A stretch of 64,000 nt of DNA from DATCBF01 sp964401995 (GCA_964401995.1 CAYOAP010000007.1:62001-126000); one strand, 5' to 3'; shown: positions 1 through 9,465, numbered from the stretch's first letter. Translations and numbers: made by a program. The notes: generated by a model not told the origin, from the letters alone.

Positions 1-99
1 CGCGCCGACGGCGACCAGGCCGCAGAAGGTGACGGCGAAGATGCCGGCGAAGGCTGCGCCCGGCCTGGCCAGCGCCGGCGCGGCGGGCTCGGCGCTCAT
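1..99 (-). CDS. N-terminus of a membrane protein, cut by window edge
   Basis: Only the first 33 codons are present. Reading leftward from an ATG at 99 they give MSAEPAAPALARPG and then a hydrophobic stretch (GAAFAGIFAVTFCGLVAVGA) that looks like a first transmembrane segment. The ATG overlaps the TGA of the upstream phosphatase gene as ATGA (96-99), so the two genes are probably translated together. Too little is visible to assign a function. Confidence 0.6.
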   Translation of the reverse strand, partial: MSAEPAAPALARPGAAFAGIFAVTFCGLVAVGA

Positions 100-881
100 C
101 GCAGCAGCGCGGCGAGGTCGTCGACGACGTGGTCGGGCGGCGGGTCAGCCGCGTCTGCGTCATCGTGGCTGCTGGCCCCGCTGAGGACGAGGATCGTCTC
201 CAGTCCGGCCCGCCGGCCGCCCTCGATGTCGGAGGCGATCCGGTCGCCGACCATCGCCACCCGCTCGGCCTTGCCGATCCGCTCGCGGGCCAGCTCGAAG
301 AGGTGGCGCTCGGGCTTGCCGCCGATCGCCGCCGTCTTCCCCGACGCGGTCTCGACGGCGGCGAGGATCGCGCCGGTCCCCGGCCAGGCGCCGCCGGGCA
401 TCGGCAGGGTCGGGTCGCGGCTGGTCGCGAACAGCGAAGCCCCCCGCTGCAGCGCCAGCGTCGCCGTCAGCAGCTCGGCGTGGTCGAAGCCGCGGTGGCC
501 GGAGACGACGACCGCGTCGGCCTCGCGCCCGGCCTCCCCCTCGAGCACCCGTGGGCCGGCGGCCGCGACGGTCTGCTTGAACTCCGGCGCCCCGATCACG
601 AAGGCCGTGCCGCCGCTTCCCACCGATTCGGCCGTCAGCCGTGCGGTCACGATGCCGGCGGTGACGATCCGGTCCTCGCCGACATCGACCCCGATTTCGC
701 CGAGCCGGGCCGCGTAGGCTGCCGGCGGCTTGCCCGGGTTGTTGGTGACGAAGGCCAGCTCCTTGCCCGCCGCCAGCAGGGCGTTGAGCGCCTCGACAGA
801 ACCCGGCACCAGCTCGCGGCCGATCCAGACCACCCCGTCGAGGTCGATCAGAAGCCCGTCGAAATCGTCTGCGAGCGCCAC
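96..881 (-). CDS. HAD-superfamily phosphatase, NagD-like (subclass IIA)
   Basis: Cytosolic phosphohydrolase of the NagD/phosphoglycolate-phosphatase type. Motif I is DLDGVVWIG near the N-terminus, motif II sits in VTNNPGKPP, the motif III lysine in GGKPERHLFE, and motif IV is MVGDRIASDI. The spacing leaves room for the type-C2 cap of subclass IIA. The frame is open upstream to 953, but the GTG at 881 puts motif I at the usual distance from the start and clears the divergent ABC gene, so it is preferred. The substrate cannot be read from sequence. It overlaps the next gene leftward by ATGA. Confidence 0.85.
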   Translation of the reverse strand: MALADDFDGLLIDLDGVVWIGRELVPGSVEALNALLAAGKELAFVTNNPGKPPAAYAARLGEIGVDVGEDRIVTAGIVTARLTAESVGSGGTAFVIGAPEFKQTVAAAGPRVLEGEAGREADAVVVSGHRGFDHAELLTATLALQRGASLFATSRDPTLPMPGGAWPGTGAILAAVETASGKTAAIGGKPERHLFELARERIGKAERVAMVGDRIASDIEGGRRAGLETILVLSGASSHDDADAADPPPDHVVDDLAALLR

Positions 882-912
882 CGGTCGCAGGCTATTGACT
901 GATCTCGATACG

Positions 913-1653
913 GTGTCAGCAGTGAGCGTGAACGGACAGGTTGTGGTCGCCACCGACCTGACGCGCCGCTACGGCGAGGGCGACGCCGCTGTCGATGCCC
1001 TGGCCGGGGTCAGCACCGCCTTCGAGCGCGACCGCTTCACGGCGATCATGGGCCCGTCAGGCTCGGGCAAGTCGACGCTGCTGCACATCCTCGCCGGCCT
1101 CGACAAGCCGACGACCGGGACGGTCGAGCTAGACGGGGTCGAGATCACCGCACTCGACGACGGCGAGCTGACCAAGCTGCGCCGCGACAAGCTCGGCTTC
1201 GTCTTCCAGTTCTTCAACCTGCTGCCCGTCCTCACCGCCGAAGAGAACCTGGTGTTGCCGCTCTCGATCGCCGGCCGCAAGCCGGATCCCGAGTGGGTCG
1301 ACCAGCTGATCCGCACCGTCGGCCTCGACGATCGCCGCAGCCACCGCCCCTCCGAGCTCTCCGGCGGCCAGCAGCAGCGGGTCGCGGTCGCCCGCGCCCT
1401 GGTCTCCAAACCGGCCGTCGTCTTCGCCGACGAGCCGACCGGCAACCTTGACTCGAAGGCGAGCGCCGGCGTGCTGGCGCTGCTGCGCCAGGCGGTCGAC
1501 GATTTCGGCCAGACAGTGGTGATGGTCACCCACGAGCCGGCGGCCGCCGCCCACGCCGACCGCCTGATCACCCTCCGTGACGGCAAGCTCGTCCACGACG
1601 CCGCCCCCGGTTCGGCGGACGATGTGATCGAGCTGATGAAGCAGATTGACTAG
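913..1653 (+). CDS. ABC transporter ATP-binding protein (LolD/MacB type)
   Basis: Cytoplasmic ATPase of an FtsX-type exporter. Visible in order are Walker A (GPSGSGKST), a Q-loop region (VFQFFNLLPVLTAEENL), signature LSGGQQQRVAVARAL, Walker B with VFADEPTGNLD, and the switch histidine in MVTHEP. In-frame GTG starts lie at 913, 922 and 928; none has a clear ribosome site. The stop overlaps the TTG start of the permease gene by 8 bases, so the two form one transporter. Family members export lipoproteins, peptides or drugs, or drive cell-wall hydrolases; the substrate is unknown here. Confidence 0.9.
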   Translation: MSAVSVNGQVVVATDLTRRYGEGDAAVDALAGVSTAFERDRFTAIMGPSGSGKSTLLHILAGLDKPTTGTVELDGVEITALDDGELTKLRRDKLGFVFQFFNLLPVLTAEENLVLPLSIAGRKPDPEWVDQLIRTVGLDDRRSHRPSELSGGQQQRVAVARALVSKPAVVFADEPTGNLDSKASAGVLALLRQAVDDFGQTVVMVTHEPAAAAHADRLITLRDGKLVHDAAPGSADDVIELMKQID

Positions 1654-4195
1654 CCTCGCCCTCAAGAGCCTCTGGGCTCGCAAGGTCCGGGCAATGGGGA
1701 CCACGCTGGCGGTCGTGATCGGGGTCGCCTTCGTCGCCGGCAGCTTCATCCTCACCGACACGATTTTCGCCGCCTTCGACGAAATCTTCGAAGAGTCGCT
1801 GAGCGGGACCAGCGTCGTCATCACCGCCAAGAACCCGGTCGAACAGGACAACGGCGAAGTGCCGACGGTCAGCGCATCGCTCTTGCCGCGGATTCAGAAA
1901 ACGGCCGGCGTCAAGCTGGCGGCGGGGGCAATCTTCACGCCCGGCGGGTTCTTCAACGCCAAGGGCGAAAAGATCGGCAACAAGTTCTCCCCCAAGTTCA
2001 TCTCCTCGACCCTGCCGGGCGAACTCGAGTCGCTCACCTACATCGACGGCCACCGTCCCCGCGGCCCAACCGAAGCCTCGATCGACAAGGCCGCGTCCGA
2101 AAGCTCCGGGCTCAAGCTTGGCGAAGAGATCGAGCTGATCGGCCAGGGCAGCGCCAAAAAGTTCCGCCTGGTCGGGTTCACCCAGCTCGGCAGCGCATCC
2201 TTCGGCGGCGCCAGCATCGCCCAGGTCACGCTGCCGGTCGCCCAGGGCCTCACCCACAAGGTCGGCCACTTCGACCAGATCTCGGTCGCGGCCGCCAAAG
2301 GGGCCTCGCCGGCTGCGCTGAAACGCCGGATCAAGCGTGCGATGCCGGCCGGAGTCCGGGTCGAGACCGGCGCCGAAAGCGCCGATCGCAGCTCCGAAGA
2401 AATCCGCGACAACCTCAGCTTCCTGCCGACCTTGCTGCTCGTCTTCGGCTTCATCGCCGTCTTCGTCGGCTCCTTCCTGATCTTCAACACCTTCTCGATC
2501 ACGGTCGCCCAGCGGATCACCGAGTTCGGGATGCTGCGCACGCTCGGCGCCTCACGGCGCCAGATCCTCAGCTCGGTCCTGGCCGAAGCGCTGGCGATCG
2601 GCCTGCTCGGGGCAGTGATCGGGATCGGCGGTGGCTTCCTGATCGCGCTGCTGCTCAACGCCCTCTTCGAAGCGATCGGGATCGACCTGCCGACGACCGG
2701 CCTGGTGATGGAGTCGCGGACGATTGTCGTCTCCTTGCTGGTCGGCGTCGTCGTCACCTTCGTCTCCTCGCTGATCCCGGCCCTGCGCTCGACCCGGGTG
2801 CCGCCGATCGCCGCGCTGCAGGCGTTCATGCCGCCGCCCACACGCCGCCGCCGGCTTGTCTATCTGGTCCTTTCGCTCCTGTTCGGCGGCGCCGGCCTGG
2901 CCATGGTCCTGATCGGGCTTTTCGGCAATGCGGATGCTGGCGCCACGGCTGGCCTGATGGGAGGCGGCGCGGTCGTGATCGTGATCGCGGTCTCGATCTT
3001 CAGCCCGCGGCTGGTGCCGCCGATGGCGGCCGCGGCGGGCTGGCCGCTTGAGCGGCTGCGGCGTTTGACCGGCAGGCTGGCGCGCGAGAACGCCCAGCGC
3101 AACCCGAGCCGCACGGCGGTGACCGCCGCGGCGCTGATGATCGGGCTGGCGCTGGTCACCTTCGTCACCGTCTTCTCCGCCGGGTTGAAGAGCTCGGTCG
3201 CCCAGGTCGTCGACGAAAACTTCGCCGGTGGGCTGGTGATCCAGAACAGCGACGGCTTCTCGCCGATCCCCAACGGGGCGGCCGCCGCTGCCCGCAAGGT
3301 CCCCGGTGTCGGCCTGGTCGCGACGATCCGCTCTGAGCAGGCGAAGCTGGTCGGCAGTGGGGCGGGGGCCAGGCTCTCGGCGCCGACTCCCGACATCGAA
3401 GAAACGGTCAAGGTCGAATGGAAGAAAGGCGGACCCGAGACGCTGCGGACCCTTGCCGACGACCAGGCGATCCTCTCCGACTCGTTCGCTTCCGACAATG
3501 GCCTCGAAGCAGGCGACCACTTCCGCCTGCTCAGCCAGACCCGCCACCGCCCGGTCCTCGAAGTAGCCGGTGAGTTCTCTTCCAAGCTCGGGGTGTTCGG
3601 CAGCGCGCTGGTCACCCAGGCGACGCTGGCGCGCGAATTCGGCCAGACCCAGGACACGATCGATTTCGTCAAGACCGCGCCGGGGGCCGATGCGGCCAAG
3701 GTCCAGGCGCTGCTGACGAAAGGCGTCGAAATCGCCTTCCCCACCGCCGAAGTGATGAACCAGCAGGAACTGAAGGAAAGCCGCGAAGAACAGGTCGACA
3801 AACTCGTCAACCTCTTTTTCGCCCTGCTCTTCCTGGCGGTCGTGATCTCCCTGTTCGGGATCGCCAACACGCTGGCGCTCTCGATCCACGAACGCACCCG
3901 CGAGCTGGGGATGCTGCGGGCGATCGGGATGTCGCGGCGCCAGGTGCGGACGATGATTCGCTACGAGGCGGTGATCACTGCTTTGATCGGGGCGATCCTC
4001 GGGATGGTCCTGGGCGTGATTTTCGCCTTCCTGATCGCCCAGCCGCTGAAGGACGAAGGCTTCACGATCTCCTACCCGATCGGCTCGCTGGTCGTGCTGC
4101 TGGGCCTGGCCAGCCTCGCCGGGGTGCTGGCGGCGATCTTCCCGGCCCGGCGAGCCTCGCGGCTCAACGTGCTGGAGTCGCTGCAGTACGAGTAG
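1646..4195 (+). CDS. ABC transporter permease with two FtsX domains
   Basis: Membrane partner of the ATPase immediately upstream. The 849-residue protein begins with a short cytoplasmic segment and a transmembrane helix (about 15-37), then an extracytoplasmic MacB-like domain. The first three-helix FtsX unit spans about 255-390, followed by another helix pair, a second extracytoplasmic domain and a second FtsX unit at the C-terminus (about 720-845, with RELGMLRAIGMSRRQVRTM). This duplicated layout is typical of Gram-positive ABC3 permeases. The start is TTG at 1646, overlapping the ATPase stop. Confidence 0.9.
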   Translation: MTSLALKSLWARKVRAMGTTLAVVIGVAFVAGSFILTDTIFAAFDEIFEESLSGTSVVITAKNPVEQDNGEVPTVSASLLPRIQKTAGVKLAAGAIFTPGGFFNAKGEKIGNKFSPKFISSTLPGELESLTYIDGHRPRGPTEASIDKAASESSGLKLGEEIELIGQGSAKKFRLVGFTQLGSASFGGASIAQVTLPVAQGLTHKVGHFDQISVAAAKGASPAALKRRIKRAMPAGVRVETGAESADRSSEEIRDNLSFLPTLLLVFGFIAVFVGSFLIFNTFSITVAQRITEFGMLRTLGASRRQILSSVLAEALAIGLLGAVIGIGGGFLIALLLNALFEAIGIDLPTTGLVMESRTIVVSLLVGVVVTFVSSLIPALRSTRVPPIAALQAFMPPPTRRRRLVYLVLSLLFGGAGLAMVLIGLFGNADAGATAGLMGGGAVVIVIAVSIFSPRLVPPMAAAAGWPLERLRRLTGRLARENAQRNPSRTAVTAAALMIGLALVTFVTVFSAGLKSSVAQVVDENFAGGLVIQNSDGFSPIPNGAAAAARKVPGVGLVATIRSEQAKLVGSGAGARLSAPTPDIEETVKVEWKKGGPETLRTLADDQAILSDSFASDNGLEAGDHFRLLSQTRHRPVLEVAGEFSSKLGVFGSALVTQATLAREFGQTQDTIDFVKTAPGADAAKVQALLTKGVEIAFPTAEVMNQQELKESREEQVDKLVNLFFALLFLAVVISLFGIANTLALSIHERTRELGMLRAIGMSRRQVRTMIRYEAVITALIGAILGMVLGVIFAFLIAQPLKDEGFTISYPIGSLVVLLGLASLAGVLAAIFPARRASRLNVLESLQYE

Positions 4196-4197
4196 CT

Positions 4198-4302
4198 GCC
4201 TGAGGGCAGGAGACCGGCGCATCTCGACGTCCTCGGTCGCTTGCGTGCGAAGCACGCCACGCTCCCTGCGTCCTTGACCTGCTTGGTCTCCTGCCCTCAG
4301 GC
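4198..4302. repeat. 18-bp perfect inverted repeat between convergent genes
   Basis: The left arm at 4198-4215 is the exact reverse complement of the right arm at 4285-4302, separated by 69 bases. The right arm contains the stop codon of the esterase gene, and the left arm starts just after the permease stop. It may be a bidirectional transcription barrier, but the long loop and absence of a T-run make this different from an ordinary intrinsic terminator. Confidence 0.6.
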
Positions 4303-5358
4303 CAGACCCATTCGTAAAGCCCCGGCGGCCTCGAGCATCGCGGCGCGGCTGCTGCGGCTGACGGCCGTGAAGTGGGCGAAGCCGTGGACGAGGCCGGGGT
4401 GGCGGCGCAGGGCGACCGGGACGCCGGCGGCTCGCAGCCGGCGGGCGTAGGCCTCGCCCTCGTCGCGCAACGGGTCGAAGCCGGCGGTGGTGACGTAGGC
4501 GGGCGGCAGGCCGGAGAGGTCGTCGACGTGCATGACCGAGACACGGGGGTGCAACGTCAGCGCTGCGTCGGGCAGGTAGCGCTGCTCGAACCACTCCATG
4601 TCGGCTTTGGTCAGCAGGAAGCCGTCTTCAAACAGGGCGCGGGAGGGCATTTCTCCCTCGCCGTCGGTGACCGGGTAGATCAGCAGCTGCATCGCCGGCA
4701 TCGGCTCGCCTTCGTCACGGGCGACGAGGCAGGTGACGGCCGCCAGGTTGCCGCCGGCGCTGTCGCCGCCGACCGCGATCCGGGCCGGGTCGGCGCCGAG
4801 GCTCGCCGCGTTGCGCTCCGCCCAGCGGAAGGCGGCGGCGCAATCGTCGACGGCGGCCGGGAACGGGTGCTCGGGCGCCAGCCGGTAGTCGACGGCGAGG
4901 ACGAGCGCGCCGCTGCGGGCGGCGAGGAAGCGGCAGGCGGAGTCATGGGTCTCGAGGTCGCCGATCACCCAGCCGCCACCGTGGAAGTAGACGAGCAGGG
5001 GCGAGGGGCCGCCGCTTGGCATGTCGAGCGGCGCGTAGAGGCGGGCGGGCATCGGCCCGGCCGGACCCGGGATCTCAAGCTCGCGGACGGCGGCGACCGG
5101 GACCGGCGGCCCGGCGGCGATCGCGGTGCCGAGGCGGTTCTCGGCCCGCGCCTCCTCGACGCTCAGACCCCCGGTGACCGAGGTCTCCCCGCCCAGCGCC
5201 GCGAGGCGCAGGAGGGCGTTGATGTCGCTGGCCAGCCGCTGGCCGTCGATCGCGGGCCTCGAGCCGAAGAGAAGCCGCTGCACGCCTGCGGGCAGCGCGC
5301 AGGCCGTGCGCAGGATCCTGTGCTCGGTCGATGCCGATAGGCGGGGGAGGGCGGCCAC
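4297..5358 (-). CDS. Alpha/beta hydrolase, hormone-sensitive-lipase family esterase
   Basis: Carboxylesterase/lipase fold of 353 residues. The oxyanion-hole motif HGGG lies at 126-129, the nucleophile elbow GDSAGG at 198-203 (Ser200), the likely acid in GFDPLRDE (Asp295) and the base in PGLVHGF (His325). All catalytic residues are therefore present. There is no signal peptide, so it probably acts in the cytosol on short-chain or acyl esters. It ends inside the 18-bp inverted repeat and converges with the ABC permease gene. Confidence 0.88.
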   Translation of the reverse strand: MAALPRLSASTEHRILRTACALPAGVQRLLFGSRPAIDGQRLASDINALLRLAALGGETSVTGGLSVEEARAENRLGTAIAAGPPVPVAAVRELEIPGPAGPMPARLYAPLDMPSGGPSPLLVYFHGGGWVIGDLETHDSACRFLAARSGALVLAVDYRLAPEHPFPAAVDDCAAAFRWAERNAASLGADPARIAVGGDSAGGNLAAVTCLVARDEGEPMPAMQLLIYPVTDGEGEMPSRALFEDGFLLTKADMEWFEQRYLPDAALTLHPRVSVMHVDDLSGLPPAYVTTAGFDPLRDEGEAYARRLRAAGVPVALRRHPGLVHGFAHFTAVSRSSRAAMLEAAGALRMGLA

Positions 5359-5502
5359 GACCCAGGCAGGCTATGGCTTGAAAGGAGGAGGGGCGTTGGC
5401 TCGGATGGCAGGATTGCCGGGGCGATGTGACCCGATGAGACACGGATTGGTTGGCTGGCGGGGGTGGGACTCACCCAGACACCTTTCGGATACATCCAAG
5501 CG

Positions 5503-6405
5503 TTACGAGTGCAACTGGTTCAGTGTCGACCAAGCAGTGACTGCTGAACCTGCGGCAATGAGCGGCGTGCATGCCAGAAGAGCCGGTAGGAAGTGCGGCG
5601 CGTAGCGGGCAACCCGTCGGTACTTCGCCGCCAGAGCTAGCGCCGTGTATCTGAAGATGGCGGCGCCTCGCCCCCACACCGACCCTGCATCGGCGCCGGA
5701 GAATGACGTCGCCAATTCGTAGCGCTCGATGCACTGCGCCAAGCCACGACCGTGGCCCGCGGCATGGTGGAGGAACTCACCTAGATGTCTCGGATTGTCG
5801 TGATAAAGCCCGGCTTGAGGCGCGAAGCCAAGGCGCAGTCCCGCAGCAAGGCACCGCTGGTTGAAGATCGTGTCCTCTCCAGTTGCGATGTCCTCTGGAT
5901 ATTCGCCGACCAGCTCGAATACGGAGCGTCTAAAGGAAAGGGCATGCGCGACATCCTGTTGCCGCAGCAACGCCTCGACCGGCAGTAGAGCCGAGTACTC
6001 CATGAGGTAGCCGGCGGTGCCGATCCAGCTCTTGGGAGTTCCATTGAGAATCGATCCGCCGACTAGATCGCAGCCTGCGCGGTGAAGTCGCAGACGTTCT
6101 GAGAGCCAGCGCGGCTCAGCCCTGGTGTCGGCGGAGGCAAACGCGATCACCTCGCCGATTGCCATCCGGACCCCGGCGTTGCGGGCCGGCCCCGGAAGCA
6201 TTCGATCCGCACAGTGATGAACTCGAACCGAGGAATGGTGCTCTCTCAGATAGTCCGCACAATCGTCCCCTCCTGAGGCAACGACAATGATCTCGAAGGG
6301 CGCGGCCAACTCCTGCGCATACAGCGCTTCAAGGGCTTGCTCGATCAAGTCCCGAGCATTGAAAGCCGGGATCACGACACTGGCCGCCGGGGTAGCGATG
6401 CTCAC
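5503..6405 (-). CDS. Family 2 glycosyltransferase (distal)
   Basis: GT-A fold transferase. The N-terminus ASVVIPAFNARDLIEQALEAL is the GT2 nucleotide-sugar-binding start, and a downstream GEDTIFNQR segment fits the acceptor/catalytic region; a C-terminal hydrophobic stretch may associate with the membrane. The GTG at 6405 overlaps the TGA of the upstream glycosyltransferase as GTGA, so the longer open frame to 6561 is not needed. The two enzymes probably act in sequence on one surface glycan. Codon use is less GC-biased than in flanking genes, which suggests a separately acquired unit. Sugar and acceptor are unknown. Confidence 0.8.
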   Translation of the reverse strand: MSIATPAASVVIPAFNARDLIEQALEALYAQELAAPFEIIVVASGGDDCADYLREHHSSVRVHHCADRMLPGPARNAGVRMAIGEVIAFASADTRAEPRWLSERLRLHRAGCDLVGGSILNGTPKSWIGTAGYLMEYSALLPVEALLRQQDVAHALSFRRSVFELVGEYPEDIATGEDTIFNQRCLAAGLRLGFAPQAGLYHDNPRHLGEFLHHAAGHGRGLAQCIERYELATSFSGADAGSVWGRGAAIFRYTALALAAKYRRVARYAPHFLPALLACTPLIAAGSAVTAWSTLNQLHS

Positions 6406-7214
6406 TTCCAGTGCCGATTCGGCCTGGTGGCGCGACGGGCGAGTCCCGCCAAGATTCCGGCGCTGTAGACAAGCCGTGCCGGAATGATCGCCAGCTCCGC
6501 CCCCCTTGCTACCTCGCAGGCACCCTTCCTCAGCGCAGAGGTGGGAAGGTTCGAGAGCCACGGACGTTCGACCTCTCCGATGTCATGCCCGCGACCGATC
6601 CAGCGAGCGTTCTCGAAGATCTCCCAGAGCGAGTCCGGGTTGTAGTGCCAACACAGCGCCTTCGGTGCCGCGACTGCCAGCTCACCCAGCTTCGGTGCCA
6701 GGGTCATGTCCTCGCCGTATCCGACTTCGTCATATCCGCTGACATCCAGGAAGCGCTGGCGGATGATCGCTCGGTAGTTGCCTGACTCGTCGGGGTGGCT
6801 TTCGGGGAGAAGTCGGGGCAACGCCAAGCGGCGGATCAGCGCATAGGCGCGCGCCCACCGACTGGAGAGATTGCCAATGTAAATCTCCTTGGAAAAAGCA
6901 CCGGTGGCGCCGTCGCGAGTGATCGGCACGACTAAGTTCTCGAGGTAGGCTGGCGAGCACTCGATGTCGGCGTCGACGAACACCAGGATGTCGCCGCGGG
7001 CCAGGGCCGCACCGCGGTTGCGCGCGTGAGCGGGGCCACGGTGGGGAGTTCGAATCACTGTGGCCCCCAGTCCGTCTGCGATCGCGGCAGTCTCGTCGCG
7101 CGAGCCATCGTCGACGACGATCAGCTCGCGAGGCGCGAGGGTTTGGGATCGAAGCGAGCGCAGGCACCGCCGGAGATGACGGGCCTCGTTGTAAGCGGGT
7201 ACCACGACGCTCAC
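6402..7214 (-). CDS. Family 2 glycosyltransferase (proximal)
   Basis: 270-residue GT2 enzyme starting at a GTG (MSVVVPAYNEARHLRRCLRSL). The nucleotide-binding block ELIVVDDGSRDET and the metal-binding DxD in VFVDADIE are both present, followed by a YGEDMTLAPKL segment of the acceptor side. Upstream in frame a stop lies only ten codons away, so the start is well fixed. It sits 17 bases after the membrane-protein gene and is coupled by GTGA to the second transferase. Role in cell-surface polysaccharide assembly is inferred. Confidence 0.85.
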   Translation of the reverse strand: MSVVVPAYNEARHLRRCLRSLRSQTLAPRELIVVDDGSRDETAAIADGLGATVIRTPHRGPAHARNRGAALARGDILVFVDADIECSPAYLENLVVPITRDGATGAFSKEIYIGNLSSRWARAYALIRRLALPRLLPESHPDESGNYRAIIRQRFLDVSGYDEVGYGEDMTLAPKLGELAVAAPKALCWHYNPDSLWEIFENARWIGRGHDIGEVERPWLSNLPTSALRKGACEVARGAELAIIPARLVYSAGILAGLARRATRPNRHWK

Positions 7215-7231
7215 GTTCGGCGATGAGTCAG

Positions 7232-7882
7232 TCAGGGGGACGGCTCATGACTGGGCGTGTTTGCCTCGGCGCTTTCTTCCCTGTAGCGAGCCCAGAGCGT
7301 CCCCCAGCGTTCACGCTCAGGCTCGATCCGGGCGATGTCGCGGGCCAGCCACAAAGTGCCGAGAGATAGCAGGACCAAGCCAACGAGGAAAGCGGGAAGA
7401 CCGTCACCGAGCACTAGAAACAGGGGTACCGCGTCCACTCCGATTCCGACTAGCAGCGAGATCAATAGCCAAAGGTCCCAGGCGGAAGGGTTGGTGATGT
7501 GTCTGGCCAGAGTCTTCGCGGCCTTCGACTTGGAGGCACGCAGCTTGCTCGCGATCCTTCCGTCCTCGGCCTCTGCCCAAAATCGAGGGCGGACGACAGC
7601 TACGTCTTTCTCCCAAGACGTGTCGGTGAACGGTGTAAAGGCGGCGAGATAGGTTGTCACCTGCAGCTGGAGCCGCGCATTCCTCGTCATTTGCAGGACG
7701 CCAAGTTGCAGGGGTACTGGTGACATCACAATGACCCAAGCTGAATTTTTGGTTACGCCGGCGGTGAAGAAGGCCGCCGCAATCGCCAGAAAGGAGGCAC
7801 TTATTGCCGTGATTTCCCGCCAATCGGCTGCCTTCTGGTTGCTGAGCGCGAGGAACTCTTCTTGATTGAGGGGCTGACGCAT
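7232..7882 (-). CDS. Four-helix membrane protein of unknown function
   Basis: 216 residues that I do not recognise. Hydrophobic segments fall at about 26-45, 48-66, 136-157 and 160-178. The first and second helix pairs are separated by a charged, Lys/Arg-rich cytosolic-looking region of about 65 residues, and the tail is acidic. It is the first gene of the minus-strand unit with the two glycosyltransferases, so it could be an accessory of the same glycan pathway, but nothing in the sequence proves it. Composition matches the transferases rather than the chromosome around. Confidence 0.7.
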   Translation of the reverse strand: MRQPLNQEEFLALSNQKAADWREITAISASFLAIAAAFFTAGVTKNSAWVIVMSPVPLQLGVLQMTRNARLQLQVTTYLAAFTPFTDTSWEKDVAVVRPRFWAEAEDGRIASKLRASKSKAAKTLARHITNPSAWDLWLLISLLVGIGVDAVPLFLVLGDGLPAFLVGLVLLSLGTLWLARDIARIEPERERWGTLWARYREESAEANTPSHEPSP

Positions 7883-8116
7883 CGCAGGAAGGTTAGTTTC
7901 TTGCGGTAATCGCGTTTAGCGCCACTGGGCTGGCGCGTTCCATTGGCAGGGCGACAATTGATGGGGGAATTCGAGAGCCCGAGATCGGAAGAGCGTCCCA
8001 GACGCCCGAAAAAACGAGCGGGCCGGAATGCGTCTGAACGGGAGAGAACCCCGCGACTTTCGCCGGACGAATGTCACACGCTTTGGTGCAACTTGCCTGT
8101 ACGGTTGACGGGCGCT

Positions 8117-9460
8117 ATGGAGGCAACGCTGACAACGGCAGCTCCACCAGCGGCGCCCCGCGATCTGGTCCGGGGCCTCCCGCCGGGCCCACGGATGCCG
8201 CGGGCGGCGCAGACGGCGATCTGGTCGCGCCGGGCGCAGTGGATGCTGGAGCAGTCGCGCGCCCGCTTCGGCGACATGTTCACGATCCGGATCGCCTACG
8301 AAGGAACCTGGGTGATGGTCTCCGACCCGGCGATGATCAAGCAGGTCTTCACCGGCGACCCGCGCGTCTTCCACGCCGGCGAGGGCAACGAGATCCTCGC
8401 CCCGATCCTCGGCGAGAACTCGATGCTGGTCCTTGACGAGAAGCCGCACATGAGTCAGCGCAAGCTGCTGCTGCCGCCCTTCCACGGCGAGCGGATGCAG
8501 GCCTACGGCGAGAAGATGACCGAGATCGCCGCCCGCGAGATCGACAGCTGGCCCGCCGGCGTCCCCCACAAGCTGCGGCCGCGGATGCAGGCGATCACCC
8601 TGGAGATCATTCTCGAGACCGTCTTCGGCCTGCACGGCGGCGAGCGGATGAGCGCGCTGCGGGCAGCGTTGCGCGAGTTCCTCGACCTCACCACCAACCC
8701 GCTGATGCTGGCCCCGATCATCCTCGCCGGCCCGACCAGGATCAGGCGCTTTCCCGCCTACCGCCGCCGCGTCGATCGGGTCGACGAGCTGCTGCACAGC
8801 GAGATCGCCGAGCGCAGGGTCGCTCCCGACCTCGCCGAGCGCGACGACATCCTCTCGATGATGGTCTCCGCCCGGCACGAGGACGGCAGCCCGATGAGCG
8901 AGGCCGAGATCCGCGACGAGCTGCTGACGCTGCTGGTTGCCGGCCACGAGACGACGGCGACTGCGCTCTCCTGGGCGATGGAGCGGCTCAGCCGCCACCC
9001 CGACAAGCTCGAGCGCCTGCGCGCCGACACCCTGGCCGGCGACGAGGCCTACCTGACGGCGACGATCCAGGAGACGCTGCGCCTGCGCCCGGTGATCGTC
9101 CTCGTCATCAGGCACCTGACCGAGCCGGTCGAGATCGGCGGCTACGAGCTGCCCGCCGGGGTCAAAGTCACCCCCTGCATCCACCTCGTCCACCGCAACC
9201 CCGAGATCTACCCCGACCCGCACAGCTTCCAGCCCGAGCGCTTCATAGATAACTCGCCTGGCACTTACACCTGGATCCCTTTCGGCGGAGGCGTCCGCCG
9301 CTGCCTCGGCGCCTCCTTCGCCCAGTTCGAGATGGCGGTCGTCCTCCGCGAGCTGGTCAAGCGCTGGCAGGTCCGCCCGGCGAAAGCGGAGTCCGAGCGG
9401 CCCTTCCGCCGCGCGATCACCGAGACGCCCAGGCACGACGCCGAAGTGATCCTCGGCTGA
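8117..9460 (+). CDS. Cytochrome P450
   Basis: 448-residue haem monooxygenase. The oxygen-activation motif of helix I is AGHETT (about residues 273-278), the K-helix ExxR is ETLRLRP (near 319), and the haem-ligand loop is FGGGVRRCLG with the thiolate Cys near 396. No membrane anchor is visible, as expected for a soluble bacterial enzyme. The frame stays open upstream to 7943, but the ATG at 8117 begins the protein at a family-typical length. No ferredoxin or reductase gene is adjacent, so electron donors must come from elsewhere; the substrate is unknown. The stop lies in a 7-bp-arm palindrome (9456-9470) shared with the convergent gene. Confidence 0.9.
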   Translation: MEATLTTAAPPAAPRDLVRGLPPGPRMPRAAQTAIWSRRAQWMLEQSRARFGDMFTIRIAYEGTWVMVSDPAMIKQVFTGDPRVFHAGEGNEILAPILGENSMLVLDEKPHMSQRKLLLPPFHGERMQAYGEKMTEIAAREIDSWPAGVPHKLRPRMQAITLEIILETVFGLHGGERMSALRAALREFLDLTTNPLMLAPIILAGPTRIRRFPAYRRRVDRVDELLHSEIAERRVAPDLAERDDILSMMVSARHEDGSPMSEAEIRDELLTLLVAGHETTATALSWAMERLSRHPDKLERLRADTLAGDEAYLTATIQETLRLRPVIVLVIRHLTEPVEIGGYELPAGVKVTPCIHLVHRNPEIYPDPHSFQPERFIDNSPGTYTWIPFGGGVRRCLGASFAQFEMAVVLRELVKRWQVRPAKAESERPFRRAITETPRHDAEVILG

Positions 9461-9465
9461 GCAGC

